Assembly (NCBI RefSeq): GCF_001940455.1
Contig: NZ_MKQR01000025.1
Location: 101,164-165,163, forward strand
Length of the DNA: 64,000 nucleotides
Direction: 5' to 3'
Source of the DNA: Actinokineospora bangkokensis
GTDB taxonomy: Bacteria > Actinomycetota > Actinomycetes > Mycobacteriales > Pseudonocardiaceae
How positions within the stretch are numbered: the first letter of the stretch is position 1; each line of letters opens with the position of its first letter. Below are positions 54,774 through 62,525 of the stretch, piece after piece. Under the pieces are notes generated by a model. That model saw only the letters and a list, made by a program, of their open reading frames with translations, was not told the origin of the DNA and did not search any database. The position numbers were made by a program, and so were the translations under genes.

Positions 54774-55985
54774 TCACTTCAGCTCGGACGACGACTTGCC
54801 GAGGAGGCGGCGGGCGACGATGAGCTGCTGGATCTGCTGGGTGCCCTCGAAGATGTCGAGGATCTTCGAGTCGCGGGCCCACTTCTCCAGGAGGGAGTTC
54901 TCGCTGTAGCCCAGGGAGCCGGTCAGCTCGACGCAGCGGAGGGTGATGTCGGAGCCGGAGCGGCCCGCCTTGGCCTTGGCCATGGAGGCCTGCAGGGAGT
55001 TGGGCTTGCGGTTGTCGGCCATCCACGCGGCTTCGAGGGCGAGGAGGTAGGCGGCCTCCCAGTCGGCTTCGAGCTGCAGGAAGGTGGCGGCGGCCGCGGA
55101 CTGGGTCTGGGCGGGGCGGTCGTAGTCGATGACCACGCCCGCCTCCTCCAGGATGCGGCGGGTCTCCTCCAGGGAGGCGCGGGCGACGCCGATGGCCATG
55201 GCGGCGACCAGGGGGCGGGTGTTGTCGAACGTCTGCATGACGCCCGCGAAGCCCTGCTCGGTGTTGATGTCCGGGGAGCCCAGCAGGTTGTCCTTGTGGA
55301 CCCGGACGTTCTCCAGGCGGAAGTGGGCGGTGTCCGAGGCGCGGATGCCGAGCTTGTGCTCCAGGCGGATCAGCTCGAAGCCGGGGGTGCCGCGGTCGAC
55401 CACGAAGGACTTGATCGCGGCCTTGCCCAGGGTGCGGTCCAGGGTCGCCCAGACCACGACGCAGTCGGCGCGCTCGCCGGAGGTGACGTAGATCTTCTCG
55501 CCGTTGAGGACGTAGTAGTCGCCGTCCTTGACCGCGGTGGTGCGGATGGCGCCGGAGTCCGAGCCGGTGTCGGGCTCGGTGATGGCCATCGCGGCCCACT
55601 TGCCCTTGTAGCGCTCCAGCTGCTCGTCGTTGGCCACCGACGCGATGGCCGCGTTGCCCAGGCCCTGCCGCGGCATCGACAGCAGCAGGCCCACGTCGCC
55701 CCAGCACATCTCCATGGTGCCCAGCAGCAGCTGGAGGTTCGAGCCGTTGCGGTTGCCCGGCTTCTCCTCCTTCTTGCCGCCGCGGCGCACCCCGCCCGCG
55801 CCGGTGCCGCCGCCGGAGGCCGACAGGCCGTCCAGCAGGGCGGCCAGCATGTCGAGCTCCTTGGGGTAGGTGTGCTCGGCCTGGTCGTACTTGCGGGAGT
55901 TGGGCCGGAAGAACTCGGCGGCGGCGGCGTGGGCCTGCTCCACCAGCTGCTCGAACTTCTTCGGGACCTCAAGGTTGATGGTCAT
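54774..55985 (-). CDS. acyl-CoA dehydrogenase, FadE23-like
   Basis: A 403-aa flavoenzyme. AAMAITEPDTGSDSGAIRTT is the FAD-contacting region, KLGIRASDTAHFRLENV the middle domain, and ILDIFEGTQQIQQLIVARRL carries the catalytic Glu. An insert of about 17 residues (GGGTGAGGVRRGGKKEEKPG) interrupts the N-terminal helical domain. Length and the partner gene match mycobacterial FadE23 (about 401 aa) next to FadE24. It probably forms a mixed complex with its neighbour. It is the second gene, 35 nt after the FadE24-like stop, with AGGGAAAG upstream of the ATG. Confidence 0.87.
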   Translation of the reverse strand: MTINLEVPKKFEQLVEQAHAAAAEFFRPNSRKYDQAEHTYPKELDMLAALLDGLSASGGGTGAGGVRRGGKKEEKPGNRNGSNLQLLLGTMEMCWGDVGLLLSMPRQGLGNAAIASVANDEQLERYKGKWAAMAITEPDTGSDSGAIRTTAVKDGDYYVLNGEKIYVTSGERADCVVVWATLDRTLGKAAIKSFVVDRGTPGFELIRLEHKLGIRASDTAHFRLENVRVHKDNLLGSPDINTEQGFAGVMQTFDNTRPLVAAMAIGVARASLEETRRILEEAGVVIDYDRPAQTQSAAAATFLQLEADWEAAYLLALEAAWMADNRKPNSLQASMAKAKAGRSGSDITLRCVELTGSLGYSENSLLEKWARDSKILDIFEGTQQIQQLIVARRLLGKSSSELK

Positions 55986-56020
55986 CTCAGTGCTTTCCCT
56001 CTTCGCCTCGTACCGGGCCC

Positions 56021-57364
56021 TCAGACGAGGACGATGCCTTCGGTCAGACCGATCGCGCGCAGGTCGCGGTACCAGCGCTCCACCGGGTGCTCCTTGACGA
56101 ACCCGTGCCCGCCGAGCAGCTGCACGCCGTCGTTGCCGATCTGCATGCCCTTCTCCGCGCACAGCCTGCGGGCCAGGGCGGCCTCGCGGGCGAACGGCTT
56201 GCCCTGCTCGGCGCGCGCGGCGGCCTTGTAGGTCAGCAGCCGCATGCCCTCCAGCTCGATGCCGATGTTGGCGACCATGAACGCCACGGCCTGCCGGTTG
56301 GAGATCGGCTCGCCGAACGCGACGCGCTCGTTGACGTAGGGGATGACGTAGTCGAGCACGGCCTGGCCGGTGCCCACCGCCAGCGCGCACCAGCCGATGC
56401 GCGACAGCCGGATCGCCTCGGTGTAGGTGTCGGCCTTGCCGCCGCCCAGCAGGGCGTGCGCGGGCAGCTTCACCTTGTCCAGGCGCAGGCGGCCCATGCC
56501 CGCGGCGCGCAGGCCCATGGCCGGGTCGGACTCGATCGACACGCCCTGGGAGCCGGACTCGACCAGGAACAGCGCCGGGCCGCGGCCGTCGAGCTCGGCG
56601 GCCACGACGAACAGCTCCGCGGCGTTGGCGCGCGGCACCAGCGACTTGACGCCCTCGATCACGAAGCCACCGGCGGTGCGGTAGGCCTTGGTCTTGAGCG
56701 TGAACGGGTCGAACAGCGGGGTCGGCTCCTGCACGGCCAGCGCGGCGGCGGGCACGTTCTCGCCGACGAACGCGGGCAGGTAGGTCGACTGCTGGGTCTC
56801 GTCGCCCCACAGCGCGAGGGCGTTGGACACCGCGGCGGGCGCCAGGCAAGCCACGGCCAGGCCCATGTCGCCGTGCGCGAGGGCCTCGGCGACCAGCACG
56901 TTGGTGACCGCGGCGCGCTCGGTGCCCAGGCCGCCCAGCTCCTCGGGGATGCCCACCTGGGTGACCCCGAGCTCCTGGATCTGCGACAGCAGGCCCTGCG
57001 GCGCCTCGCACTTGGCGTCGGCGTCGGCGGCCACCGGGCGGATCTGCTCGGCGGCGAACTCCGCGACGGTCTCGCGGATCATCTGCTGCTCGTCGTCGGG
57101 GGTGATGTCGAACAGGCCGCGCTCGGGGGCGGCGGGCAGCCGCTGGGGCTTGGACTGCTTGGTGGCCGAGGCGAACGTGCGGCTCGCGGCGCCCGCGGCC
57201 ACGAAGCCCGCCCGGGTGGTCTCGTAGAGCCCGCGCTCGACCGGCTTGCGCAGCCCGAAGCGGTCCAGCACCTCGGCGCTCGCCAGCTTGTTCAGCGCTG
57301 CCAGCACCGTGCCCATGGCGTCTCGCCTGGGCTGCCCGGTGCCCGCTCGTTCCTTGGTGGCCAT
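56021..57364 (-). CDS. acyl-CoA dehydrogenase, FadE24-like
   Basis: A 447-aa protein (mycobacterial FadE24 is about 449). It has an N-terminal extension of about 85 residues before the dehydrogenase fold (TPDDEQQMIRETVAEFAAEQ). The FAD segment is ALAVQEPTPLFDPFTLKTKA, which departs from the usual TEPxxGSD. Near the C-terminus VQLLGGHGFVKEHPVERWYR precedes AIGLTEG, whose Glu aligns with the catalytic position. The oddities suit a subunit of a heteromeric enzyme. It is the first gene of the pair and has a 14-bp palindrome 42 nt upstream of the start. In Mycobacterium tuberculosis fadE24 is isoniazid-inducible (known). Confidence 0.87.
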   Translation of the reverse strand: MATKERAGTGQPRRDAMGTVLAALNKLASAEVLDRFGLRKPVERGLYETTRAGFVAAGAASRTFASATKQSKPQRLPAAPERGLFDITPDDEQQMIRETVAEFAAEQIRPVAADADAKCEAPQGLLSQIQELGVTQVGIPEELGGLGTERAAVTNVLVAEALAHGDMGLAVACLAPAAVSNALALWGDETQQSTYLPAFVGENVPAAALAVQEPTPLFDPFTLKTKAYRTAGGFVIEGVKSLVPRANAAELFVVAAELDGRGPALFLVESGSQGVSIESDPAMGLRAAGMGRLRLDKVKLPAHALLGGGKADTYTEAIRLSRIGWCALAVGTGQAVLDYVIPYVNERVAFGEPISNRQAVAFMVANIGIELEGMRLLTYKAAARAEQGKPFAREAALARRLCAEKGMQIGNDGVQLLGGHGFVKEHPVERWYRDLRAIGLTEGIVLV

Positions 57365-57405
57365 GGTGCTCCCAACCTCGTGTCGAACCGTCCGATCTGG
57401 CGAAC

Positions 57406-57419
57406 CTACTCTAGAGTAG
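57406..57419. promoter_or_regulatory. perfect palindrome CTACTCTAGAGTAG, candidate operator
   Basis: A 14-bp perfect palindrome in the fadE24-like promoter region. It is A/T-rich compared with its surroundings and at the right distance for a -10/-35 region. A TetR-type repressor of fatty-acid genes would be a typical binder, but no such gene is adjacent. Confidence 0.6.
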
Positions 57420-57609
57420 CAATCGGTCCGGATCGACCCCTGTGACCGGCGTCACCCGGTTGGCGGTACGATTCCCGGGGCACGGGGAGCGGTATCACCG
57501 CAGGTCAGGGCGTGGTCGACCGATCACGCCCCGGTCGCGAGCACCCGTCGTTTTTGTGCGCGGCGGCAGTCCTCCGCGAGGCAACGCTGTCGCGTTCCGA
57601 CAAGGCCCG

Positions 57610-58731
57610 CTAACCGCGGCGGGCGGCGCCCCGGCGCTTGTCGACGACGTTCTGCAGCGGCCTGCCGTCGCGGTAGCGGCGCAGGTTGTCCTGGAACCGG
57701 CGCACCAGCTCCTCGCGCCACCCCACGACGTCGCCGGACATGTGCGGGGAGATCAGCACGTTCGGCATGTCCCACAGCGGCGAGGTCGGGGACAGCGGGG
57801 CGTCGGCGAACACGTCGAACGCCGCGCCGGCGATCTCCCCGGCGTCCAGCGCGTCCACCAGGTCCGCCTGCACCACCAGCCCGCCGCGGCCGACGTTGAC
57901 CAGCCTGGCGGTGCGGCGCATCGCGCGCAGCGCGGCGCGGTCGAACAGGCCCTCGTGCTCGGGGGTGAGCGCGGCGGCGAGCACCACCCAGTCCTGGCGG
58001 GGCAGCGCCTCGCGCAGCGCGGAGGTCGCGACCACGTCGCCGAAGTCCGGGTCGGCGGTGCGCGGCACCCGCCCGGCCCCGGACACCACGACCCCGGCGG
58101 CGCCGAGCTTGCGGGCGATCGCCCGGCCGATCGGGCCGGTGCCCACCACCAGCGCCCGCGACCCGGCCAGCCGCTCGGTCTCGCGATGGGCCACCACCCT
58201 GCGCTGCTGCATCCGCAGCGTCGCGGGCAGGTCCTTGGCGAAGGCGAGCAGCAGGCCCAGCACGTACTCGGCCATCGGCTCGTCGAACACCCCGCGCGCG
58301 TTGGTCAGCAGCACCTCGCCGTCGCGCAGGCCCGGGAACAGCAGCCGCTCCACCGACGCCCCCGCCGCGTGCACCCAGCGCAGGTCGTCGGCGGCGTCCC
58401 AGGCCTGCTCCAGCCCGGCCGCCCGGCCGTCCCAGGCGAACAGCACGTCGGCGCCGTTGAGCGCCGACCACAGCCCGTCGGCGCGGGTGTAGCGGACCCG
58501 GGCCAGCGCCTCCACCGCCTCCATGGCGGGCGGGCGGTCGGCGCCGTGCAGCACGACCACCACGGGTGGGGTGCGGCGCTCCGGGGAGGGCTGGGGCGGG
58601 TGGGCGGGCTGAGAGGACTGGGGCGGGTGGGCGGGCTGAGAGGAATTCGGCGGGTGGGCGGGCCCAGAGGACTGCTGCGGGTGGGCGGGCTGAGCGGGGT
58701 GGTGCGGGTCGGTGGGCGGGGAGGGGTGCAT
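57610..58731 (-). CDS. D-isomer-specific 2-hydroxyacid dehydrogenase
   Basis: A 373-aa NAD-dependent enzyme. The NAD-binding domain has VVGTGPIGRAIARKLGAAG and VNVGRGGLVVQADLVDAL (substrate Arg in GRGG region). AGAAFDVFADAPLSPTSPLW holds the usual acid, and LISPHMSG the catalytic His. The first 52 residues are Pro/His/Ser repeats of the type PAHPPQSSQ, encoded by a 27-bp tandem repeat and unlike other family members. Translation may really start near VVVVLHGADRPP, in which case the repeat is 5' noncoding. The substrate is unknown. Confidence 0.85.
   Translation of the reverse strand: MHPSPPTDPHHPAQPAHPQQSSGPAHPPNSSQPAHPPQSSQPAHPPQPSPERRTPPVVVVLHGADRPPAMEAVEALARVRYTRADGLWSALNGADVLFAWDGRAAGLEQAWDAADDLRWVHAAGASVERLLFPGLRDGEVLLTNARGVFDEPMAEYVLGLLLAFAKDLPATLRMQQRRVVAHRETERLAGSRALVVGTGPIGRAIARKLGAAGVVVSGAGRVPRTADPDFGDVVATSALREALPRQDWVVLAAALTPEHEGLFDRAALRAMRRTARLVNVGRGGLVVQADLVDALDAGEIAGAAFDVFADAPLSPTSPLWDMPNVLISPHMSGDVVGWREELVRRFQDNLRRYRDGRPLQNVVDKRRGAARRG
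58591..58698. repeat. four 27-bp tandem repeats
   Basis: Units of 27 bp (CTGGGGCGGGTGGGCGGGCT plus GAGAGGA) occur four times, the first two identical and the last two diverged. Read on the minus strand in the dehydrogenase frame they encode nine-residue PAHPPQSSQ-like units. Copy number could vary between strains. Confidence 0.85.
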
Positions 58732-59254
58732 CAGAGTGGCGTCATCCCGTCTGGGGGGCGGGGACCCCGGGGGGCGGCACCGATCGGGCGTTGCTCCATC
58801 CGTGGAGCCCCATCACTCGATCGGCCCAACGCCCGTCACGCTGCCGGAGCCGCTGGTCGGAGGTCGTCCACTGGTTGTCCCTGCTCCGGGGGCGAACGTT
58901 CCCCGGTCTCACCGGTCCAGGGTACGTCGCCGCGACCGATCCCGAAGAACAGCAGGTGACCTGGGGTGAGTCCGGAGGGCGCGCGCGGCGGCGGGCAGGT
59001 CGGGACCGGTCCCGGGGGACTAGGGCCGTTGGGCCCCTACCGGAGTGAGGTTGAAGCTAGAACTATCCCCCTTGTGCAGCAGTCACGGCTCTGGTGCGGA
59101 GCGGGGAACCCGGCTAACATCACTCTCCGTCAGGGCCACCATCGAATCCGACTGTGCAGCGGACGGGTGGAGCGGTGAGCCGGGACACCCTCGTCGTTCC
59201 GGACTTCGTCGGCGCGCGCCCCTCCTCGGCGCGCCGCTACTCCTGGGGGCTCAT
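58732..59254. other. 523-bp divergent region upstream of the sigD-like gene
   Basis: No gene is visible. Small inverted repeats include CTCCA-TCCG-TGGAG near 58797 and CAGGTGACCTG near 58954. GGAACC near 59105, with CCGTC 18-19 nt downstream, is a weak ECF-type promoter candidate. The last 100 bp are the sigma-factor leader. Confidence 0.4.
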
Positions 59255-59902
59255 GTGAGTGCTTCGACCCCGTCCACCGCGGACACCGCCGCGCCGCGCC
59301 AGCGCGCGGCGACCACCGACGCCGTCTTCGCCCGGCTCAAGTCCGCGGCGTTCCACGAGCTGGTCGCCGCCTCCATGGCCGGGGACAACGAGGCCATCGG
59401 CACCCTGTTCACCTGGATCAACCCGGCGATCGTGCGCTACTGCCGGGCCCGCATCGGGCGCACCGGGTCGGCCTACTCCTCCGCCGACGACGTGGCCCAG
59501 GAGATCATGCTGGCGGTGCTCGGCGCGCTGCCGCGCTACTCCGACGACCGCGAGTCGTTCCTGCCGTTCGTCTACGGCATCGCCTCGCACAAGGTCGCCG
59601 ACTACTACCGCCGCTCCGGCCGCGACCGCTCCGACCCCGTCGCCGACGTGCCCGACACCGTCGACCACGGCCTCGGCCCGGAGCAGACCATGCTGCGCGG
59701 GGAGATGCGCACCCGCCTGGTCGCGCTGCTGGACACCCTGGCCCCGCGCCAGCGCGAGATCCTGGTGCTGCGCCTGGTGGTCGGCCTCTCCGCCCAGGAG
59801 ACCGCGACCGCCATCGGCCTGACCGCCACCGCCGTCCGCGTCGCCCAGCACCGCGCCCTCACCCGGCTGCGCGCGGGCCTGAGCGCGGGCGACTGGCTCT
59901 GA
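59255..59902 (+). CDS. sigD: ECF sigma factor of the SigD/ShbA group
   Basis: A 215-aa sigma factor. Region 2 has IVRYCRARIGRTG, SADDVAQEIMLAVLGALPRY and FVYGIASHKVADYYRR. Region 4 has PRQREILVLRLVVGLSAQET and TAVRVAQHRALTRLRAG. These blocks match Mycobacterium SigD and Streptomyces ShbA closely. ShbA drives transcription of the principal sigma gene hrdB (known for Streptomyces). GTG 59255 has GGGGG upstream. No anti-sigma gene follows. A canonical terminator lies 48 nt after the stop. Confidence 0.9.
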   Translation: MSASTPSTADTAAPRQRAATTDAVFARLKSAAFHELVAASMAGDNEAIGTLFTWINPAIVRYCRARIGRTGSAYSSADDVAQEIMLAVLGALPRYSDDRESFLPFVYGIASHKVADYYRRSGRDRSDPVADVPDTVDHGLGPEQTMLRGEMRTRLVALLDTLAPRQREILVLRLVVGLSAQETATAIGLTATAVRVAQHRALTRLRAGLSAGDWL

Positions 59903-59950
59903 CCGGCCACCCCCTGACCGGCCACCCCACGAGCAGTCCCCGCTGAAGAC

Positions 59951-59992
59951 GCAGGAGCGGCGCCCACCCCGGAGGCGCCGCTCCTGCTTTTT
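59951..59992 (+). terminator. intrinsic terminator with T-run
   Basis: GCAGGAGCGGCGCC pairs with GGCGCCGCTCCTGC (14 bp, 9-base loop) and is followed directly by TTTTT. Such a complete Rho-independent terminator is rare in DNA this rich in GC. Confidence 0.92.
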
Positions 59993-60027
59993 GCTGCTCC
60001 CGACTTCTCCGCTGCTCGCGCGGGACC

Positions 60028-60657
60028 TCAGACCGCGCGGGCGCGCAGGTAGAGCTGCACCTCGATGCGGCCGGGCTCGGCCTGGGCCTCGTACTCGCGC
60101 AGCGCGGTGACCTCGAACCCGGCCTCGGCCACCACCCGGCGCAGCTCGTGCGGCGGGTAGGCGGTGACGGTGGTGGGCGAGCCGAGGAAGTTCACCGGCA
60201 GCGCGTCGAAGTCGCCCTGCACCATGCTCACCGCCAGCAGCCCCGGCCCGCGCAGCAGGCGGCGGATGCCCGCCAGGGTGGTCACGATGTCGTCGCGCTT
60301 GAGCATCAGCAGCGCGAAGAAGGTCGCCACCGCGTCGAACTCGCCCAGCGGCTCCAGGTCGCGGATGTCGCCGAGCACGTACTCGGCGCCCGGGGCCTGC
60401 TCCCGGGCCAGGTCGAGCATCACCGACGACTCGTCGACGCCCACCACGTCCAGGCCCGCCTCGACGAACTGCTTGACGGTGGGCAGGCCGCTGCCGCAGC
60501 CCAGGTCCAGCACGCGCGAGCCCGCGGGCAGCTGGTCGATCAACCACTGGGCCTCGGCGATCTGCGCGTCGCGCTCCAGGAAGGACTCGTCGTAGCGCCT
60601 GCCGATGAGGTCGAAGGCGGGGGTGGGGACGGGGTTCTCGGTCACGCCGCACAGCAT
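60028..60657 (-). CDS. class I SAM-dependent methyltransferase
   Basis: A 209-aa enzyme. Motif I is RVLDLGCGSGLPTVKQFVEA, motif II VVGVDESSVMLDLAREQAPG, and DIRDLEPLGEFDAVATFFAL covers motifs II-III. The C-terminal half is a small beta-rich cap (VTAYPPHELRRVVAEAGFEV). The methyl acceptor is unknown. Start choice is uncertain: ATG 60657 has GGTGGG 7 nt upstream, and GTG 60645 is also possible. The MaoC gene, transcribed in the same direction, ends 34 nt before it. Confidence 0.88.
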   Translation of the reverse strand: MLCGVTENPVPTPAFDLIGRRYDESFLERDAQIAEAQWLIDQLPAGSRVLDLGCGSGLPTVKQFVEAGLDVVGVDESSVMLDLAREQAPGAEYVLGDIRDLEPLGEFDAVATFFALLMLKRDDIVTTLAGIRRLLRGPGLLAVSMVQGDFDALPVNFLGSPTTVTAYPPHELRRVVAEAGFEVTALREYEAQAEPGRIEVQLYLRARAV

Positions 60658-60691
60658 GCCCGTGCCCACCGCACCGGTCCAGGGTGGGCGC

Positions 60692-61558
60692 TCACCCCGC
60701 CCAGGTCAGCTCCACCTCGGCCAGGGCGGGGGCGTCGTCGCGCGCCGGGACGGTGGTGGCGGCCCGCAGCCCGCCCGGCCCCACCCACGCGCGGGTGCGC
60801 AGGACCTCCCCCGGGTAGACCACGCCCGCGAACCGCGCCGAGCACCCCGTGACCCGGTCGGAGTCGCCGTCGAGCACCGCGCCCACCAGCGCCTTGCACA
60901 CCACGCCGTAGGTGCACAGGCCGTGCAGGACCGGCGCCGGGAACCCGGCCGCCCTGGCGAAGGCCGGGTCGGCGTGCAGGGGGTTGCGGTCGCCGCACAA
61001 CCGGTAGAGCAGCGCCTGCTGCGGCAGCGTCGCGGAGTCCACCACCAGGTCCGCGGGCCGGTCGGGCACCCACGGCGCCGCCTTGGGCCCACGCGCCCCG
61101 CCGAACCCGCCCGCGCCGCGCACGACGAGCGTGGAGGTGCTGCGCCACCACGGCTCGCCCCCGTCCGCCGGGTGCGCCACCGACTCCACGACCACCACCG
61201 CGCTGCCGCCCTTGTCCAGCACCCGGGTCAGCGTGCGCTCCACCCGCACCCGGCCCGCGGTCGGCAGCGGCCCGGCCAGCACCACCGACTGCCCGCCGTG
61301 CAGCACCGCGGCCAGGTCGGCGCGCACCCCGGGCAGCTCCAGCCGCGGCGGCTCGAACATGCCCAGGCTCGGCGCCAGCGCGGCGTAGGTGGGCAGCACC
61401 CGCAGCCCGTCCTCGTAGGCCCAGCGCAGCTCGCGCGGGTCGAACGGGTCGCTGCCCGCGCCCAGGGCCAGGTGGTAGCGCAGGACGTCGGTGGCGTCCC
61501 AGGAGTGCACGACGTCGGGGAGGCGCGCACCCACCGCCACGGCGGGGTCGATCGGCAT
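60692..61558 (-). CDS. MaoC-like double-hotdog enoyl-CoA hydratase 2
   Basis: A 288-aa enzyme. The hydratase-2 motif YRLCGDRNPLHADPAFARAA, followed by GFPAPVLHGLCTYG, is strongly conserved with (R)-specific hydratases of eukaryotic and actinobacterial beta-oxidation. The N-terminal hotdog half (LRWAYEDGLRVLPTYAALAP) contributes the acyl pocket. Sterol and fatty-acid catabolic enzymes of this type (ChsH/MFE2-like) hydrate CoA-bound enoyl chains. The flavin reductase gene lies 77 nt upstream in the same direction. Confidence 0.9.
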   Translation of the reverse strand: MPIDPAVAVGARLPDVVHSWDATDVLRYHLALGAGSDPFDPRELRWAYEDGLRVLPTYAALAPSLGMFEPPRLELPGVRADLAAVLHGGQSVVLAGPLPTAGRVRVERTLTRVLDKGGSAVVVVESVAHPADGGEPWWRSTSTLVVRGAGGFGGARGPKAAPWVPDRPADLVVDSATLPQQALLYRLCGDRNPLHADPAFARAAGFPAPVLHGLCTYGVVCKALVGAVLDGDSDRVTGCSARFAGVVYPGEVLRTRAWVGPGGLRAATTVPARDDAPALAEVELTWAG

Positions 61559-61635
61559 GGGCGCGGGTCCTCACCACTGGGCGGCTGCGGTCGCCCCGAT
61601 TGTCCCGCCGCCCCCGGCCGGGCCGGGCGGGCGGG

Positions 61636-62391
61636 TCAGTCGGCCGCCGCGGTGGCCGCGGCCGCCCTGGCCTGCTCGGCCCGCTCGAACGGGTTGGCCG
61701 CCAGCGACACGAACCGCTCCATGTGCCTGCGCTCGCGCGGCACCCCCAGCTCGGTCAGCGCCTCCACCACGGCCTTCATGAACGGCTGCGGCCCGCACAG
61801 GAACGCGTCGTGGTCGGCGTGCGCGGCGGCCAGCCCGGCCAGGTCGGCCACCGAGGGCAGGCCGCGCTCGGACTCCAGCCAGTGCGCCACGGTCAGCCTG
61901 CCCGGGTACCGCTCGGCCAACCCGCGCAGCTGCTCAGCGAAGATCACCGACGGTTCGTCGCGGTTGGCGTAGACCAGCGCCACCTCGCGCTCGCCGCGCG
62001 CCAGCGCGGACTTGAGGACCGACATGACCGGCGTGATGCCCGACCCGCCCGCGACCAGCAGCAGGTCGTCGTCGTAGTGCTTGGGCCCGAACACCCCCGA
62101 CGGGGCCAGGACCTCGATGGTGTCGCCCGCGGCCACGTTGTCGCACAACCAATTCGAGGCGTAGCCGCCCGCGGTGCGCTTGACCGTCACCTGCGGCCGG
62201 TCCCCGACGTGCGGGGAGCTGCACAGCGAGTAGCAGCGCGCCACCGACCCGGTCCGCTCGCTGGGCACCCGCAGGGTGAGGAACTGCCCCGGCCGGTAGT
62301 CCAGCTCGGCGTCGAAGGCGATCGAGCACGCGTCCGGCGTCTCGGCGACCACCTCGGCGACGGTCAGCAGGTGCGTCGTCAGTGCCGCCAC
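61636..62391 (-). CDS. KshB/PaaE-type flavin oxidoreductase lacking the C-terminal [2Fe-2S] domain
   Basis: A 251-aa protein. The FAD domain has RCYSLCSSPHVGD (RxYS) and YASNWLCDN. The NAD domain has LLLVAGGSGITPVMSVLKSA and DAFLCGPQPFM. Overall this is closest in style to KshB, the reductase of 3-ketosteroid 9-alpha-hydroxylase, which carries a further 90-residue plant-type ferredoxin domain. Here the protein stops soon after MERFVSLAANPFERAEQ, with a short Ala-rich tail, and no ferredoxin sequence follows in any nearby frame. The missing electron carrier must be a separate protein. It lies 77 nt upstream of the MaoC gene. Confidence 0.85.
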   Translation of the reverse strand: MAALTTHLLTVAEVVAETPDACSIAFDAELDYRPGQFLTLRVPSERTGSVARCYSLCSSPHVGDRPQVTVKRTAGGYASNWLCDNVAAGDTIEVLAPSGVFGPKHYDDDLLLVAGGSGITPVMSVLKSALARGEREVALVYANRDEPSVIFAEQLRGLAERYPGRLTVAHWLESERGLPSVADLAGLAAAHADHDAFLCGPQPFMKAVVEALTELGVPRERRHMERFVSLAANPFERAEQARAAAATAAAD

Positions 62392-62525
62392 AGCGGTCCC
62401 CCCTCGATCCCTCGCGCCCCGGAGCGGGCCCGCCTGCCATCATCGCGCCGGCGCCGGGCCGGGGGAACCCTGGCGCCCGGGACCCGGCCCGGCGTGAGCA
62501 CCGCCCGCTCCGCCGGTGACAACGT

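Noticed and set aside
56021-57364. Loss of the catalytic Glu in the FadE24-like protein
   Set aside because: Alignment of RDLRAIGLTEG with the usual RDAKIYQIYEG places a Glu at the catalytic position, so loss is not shown.
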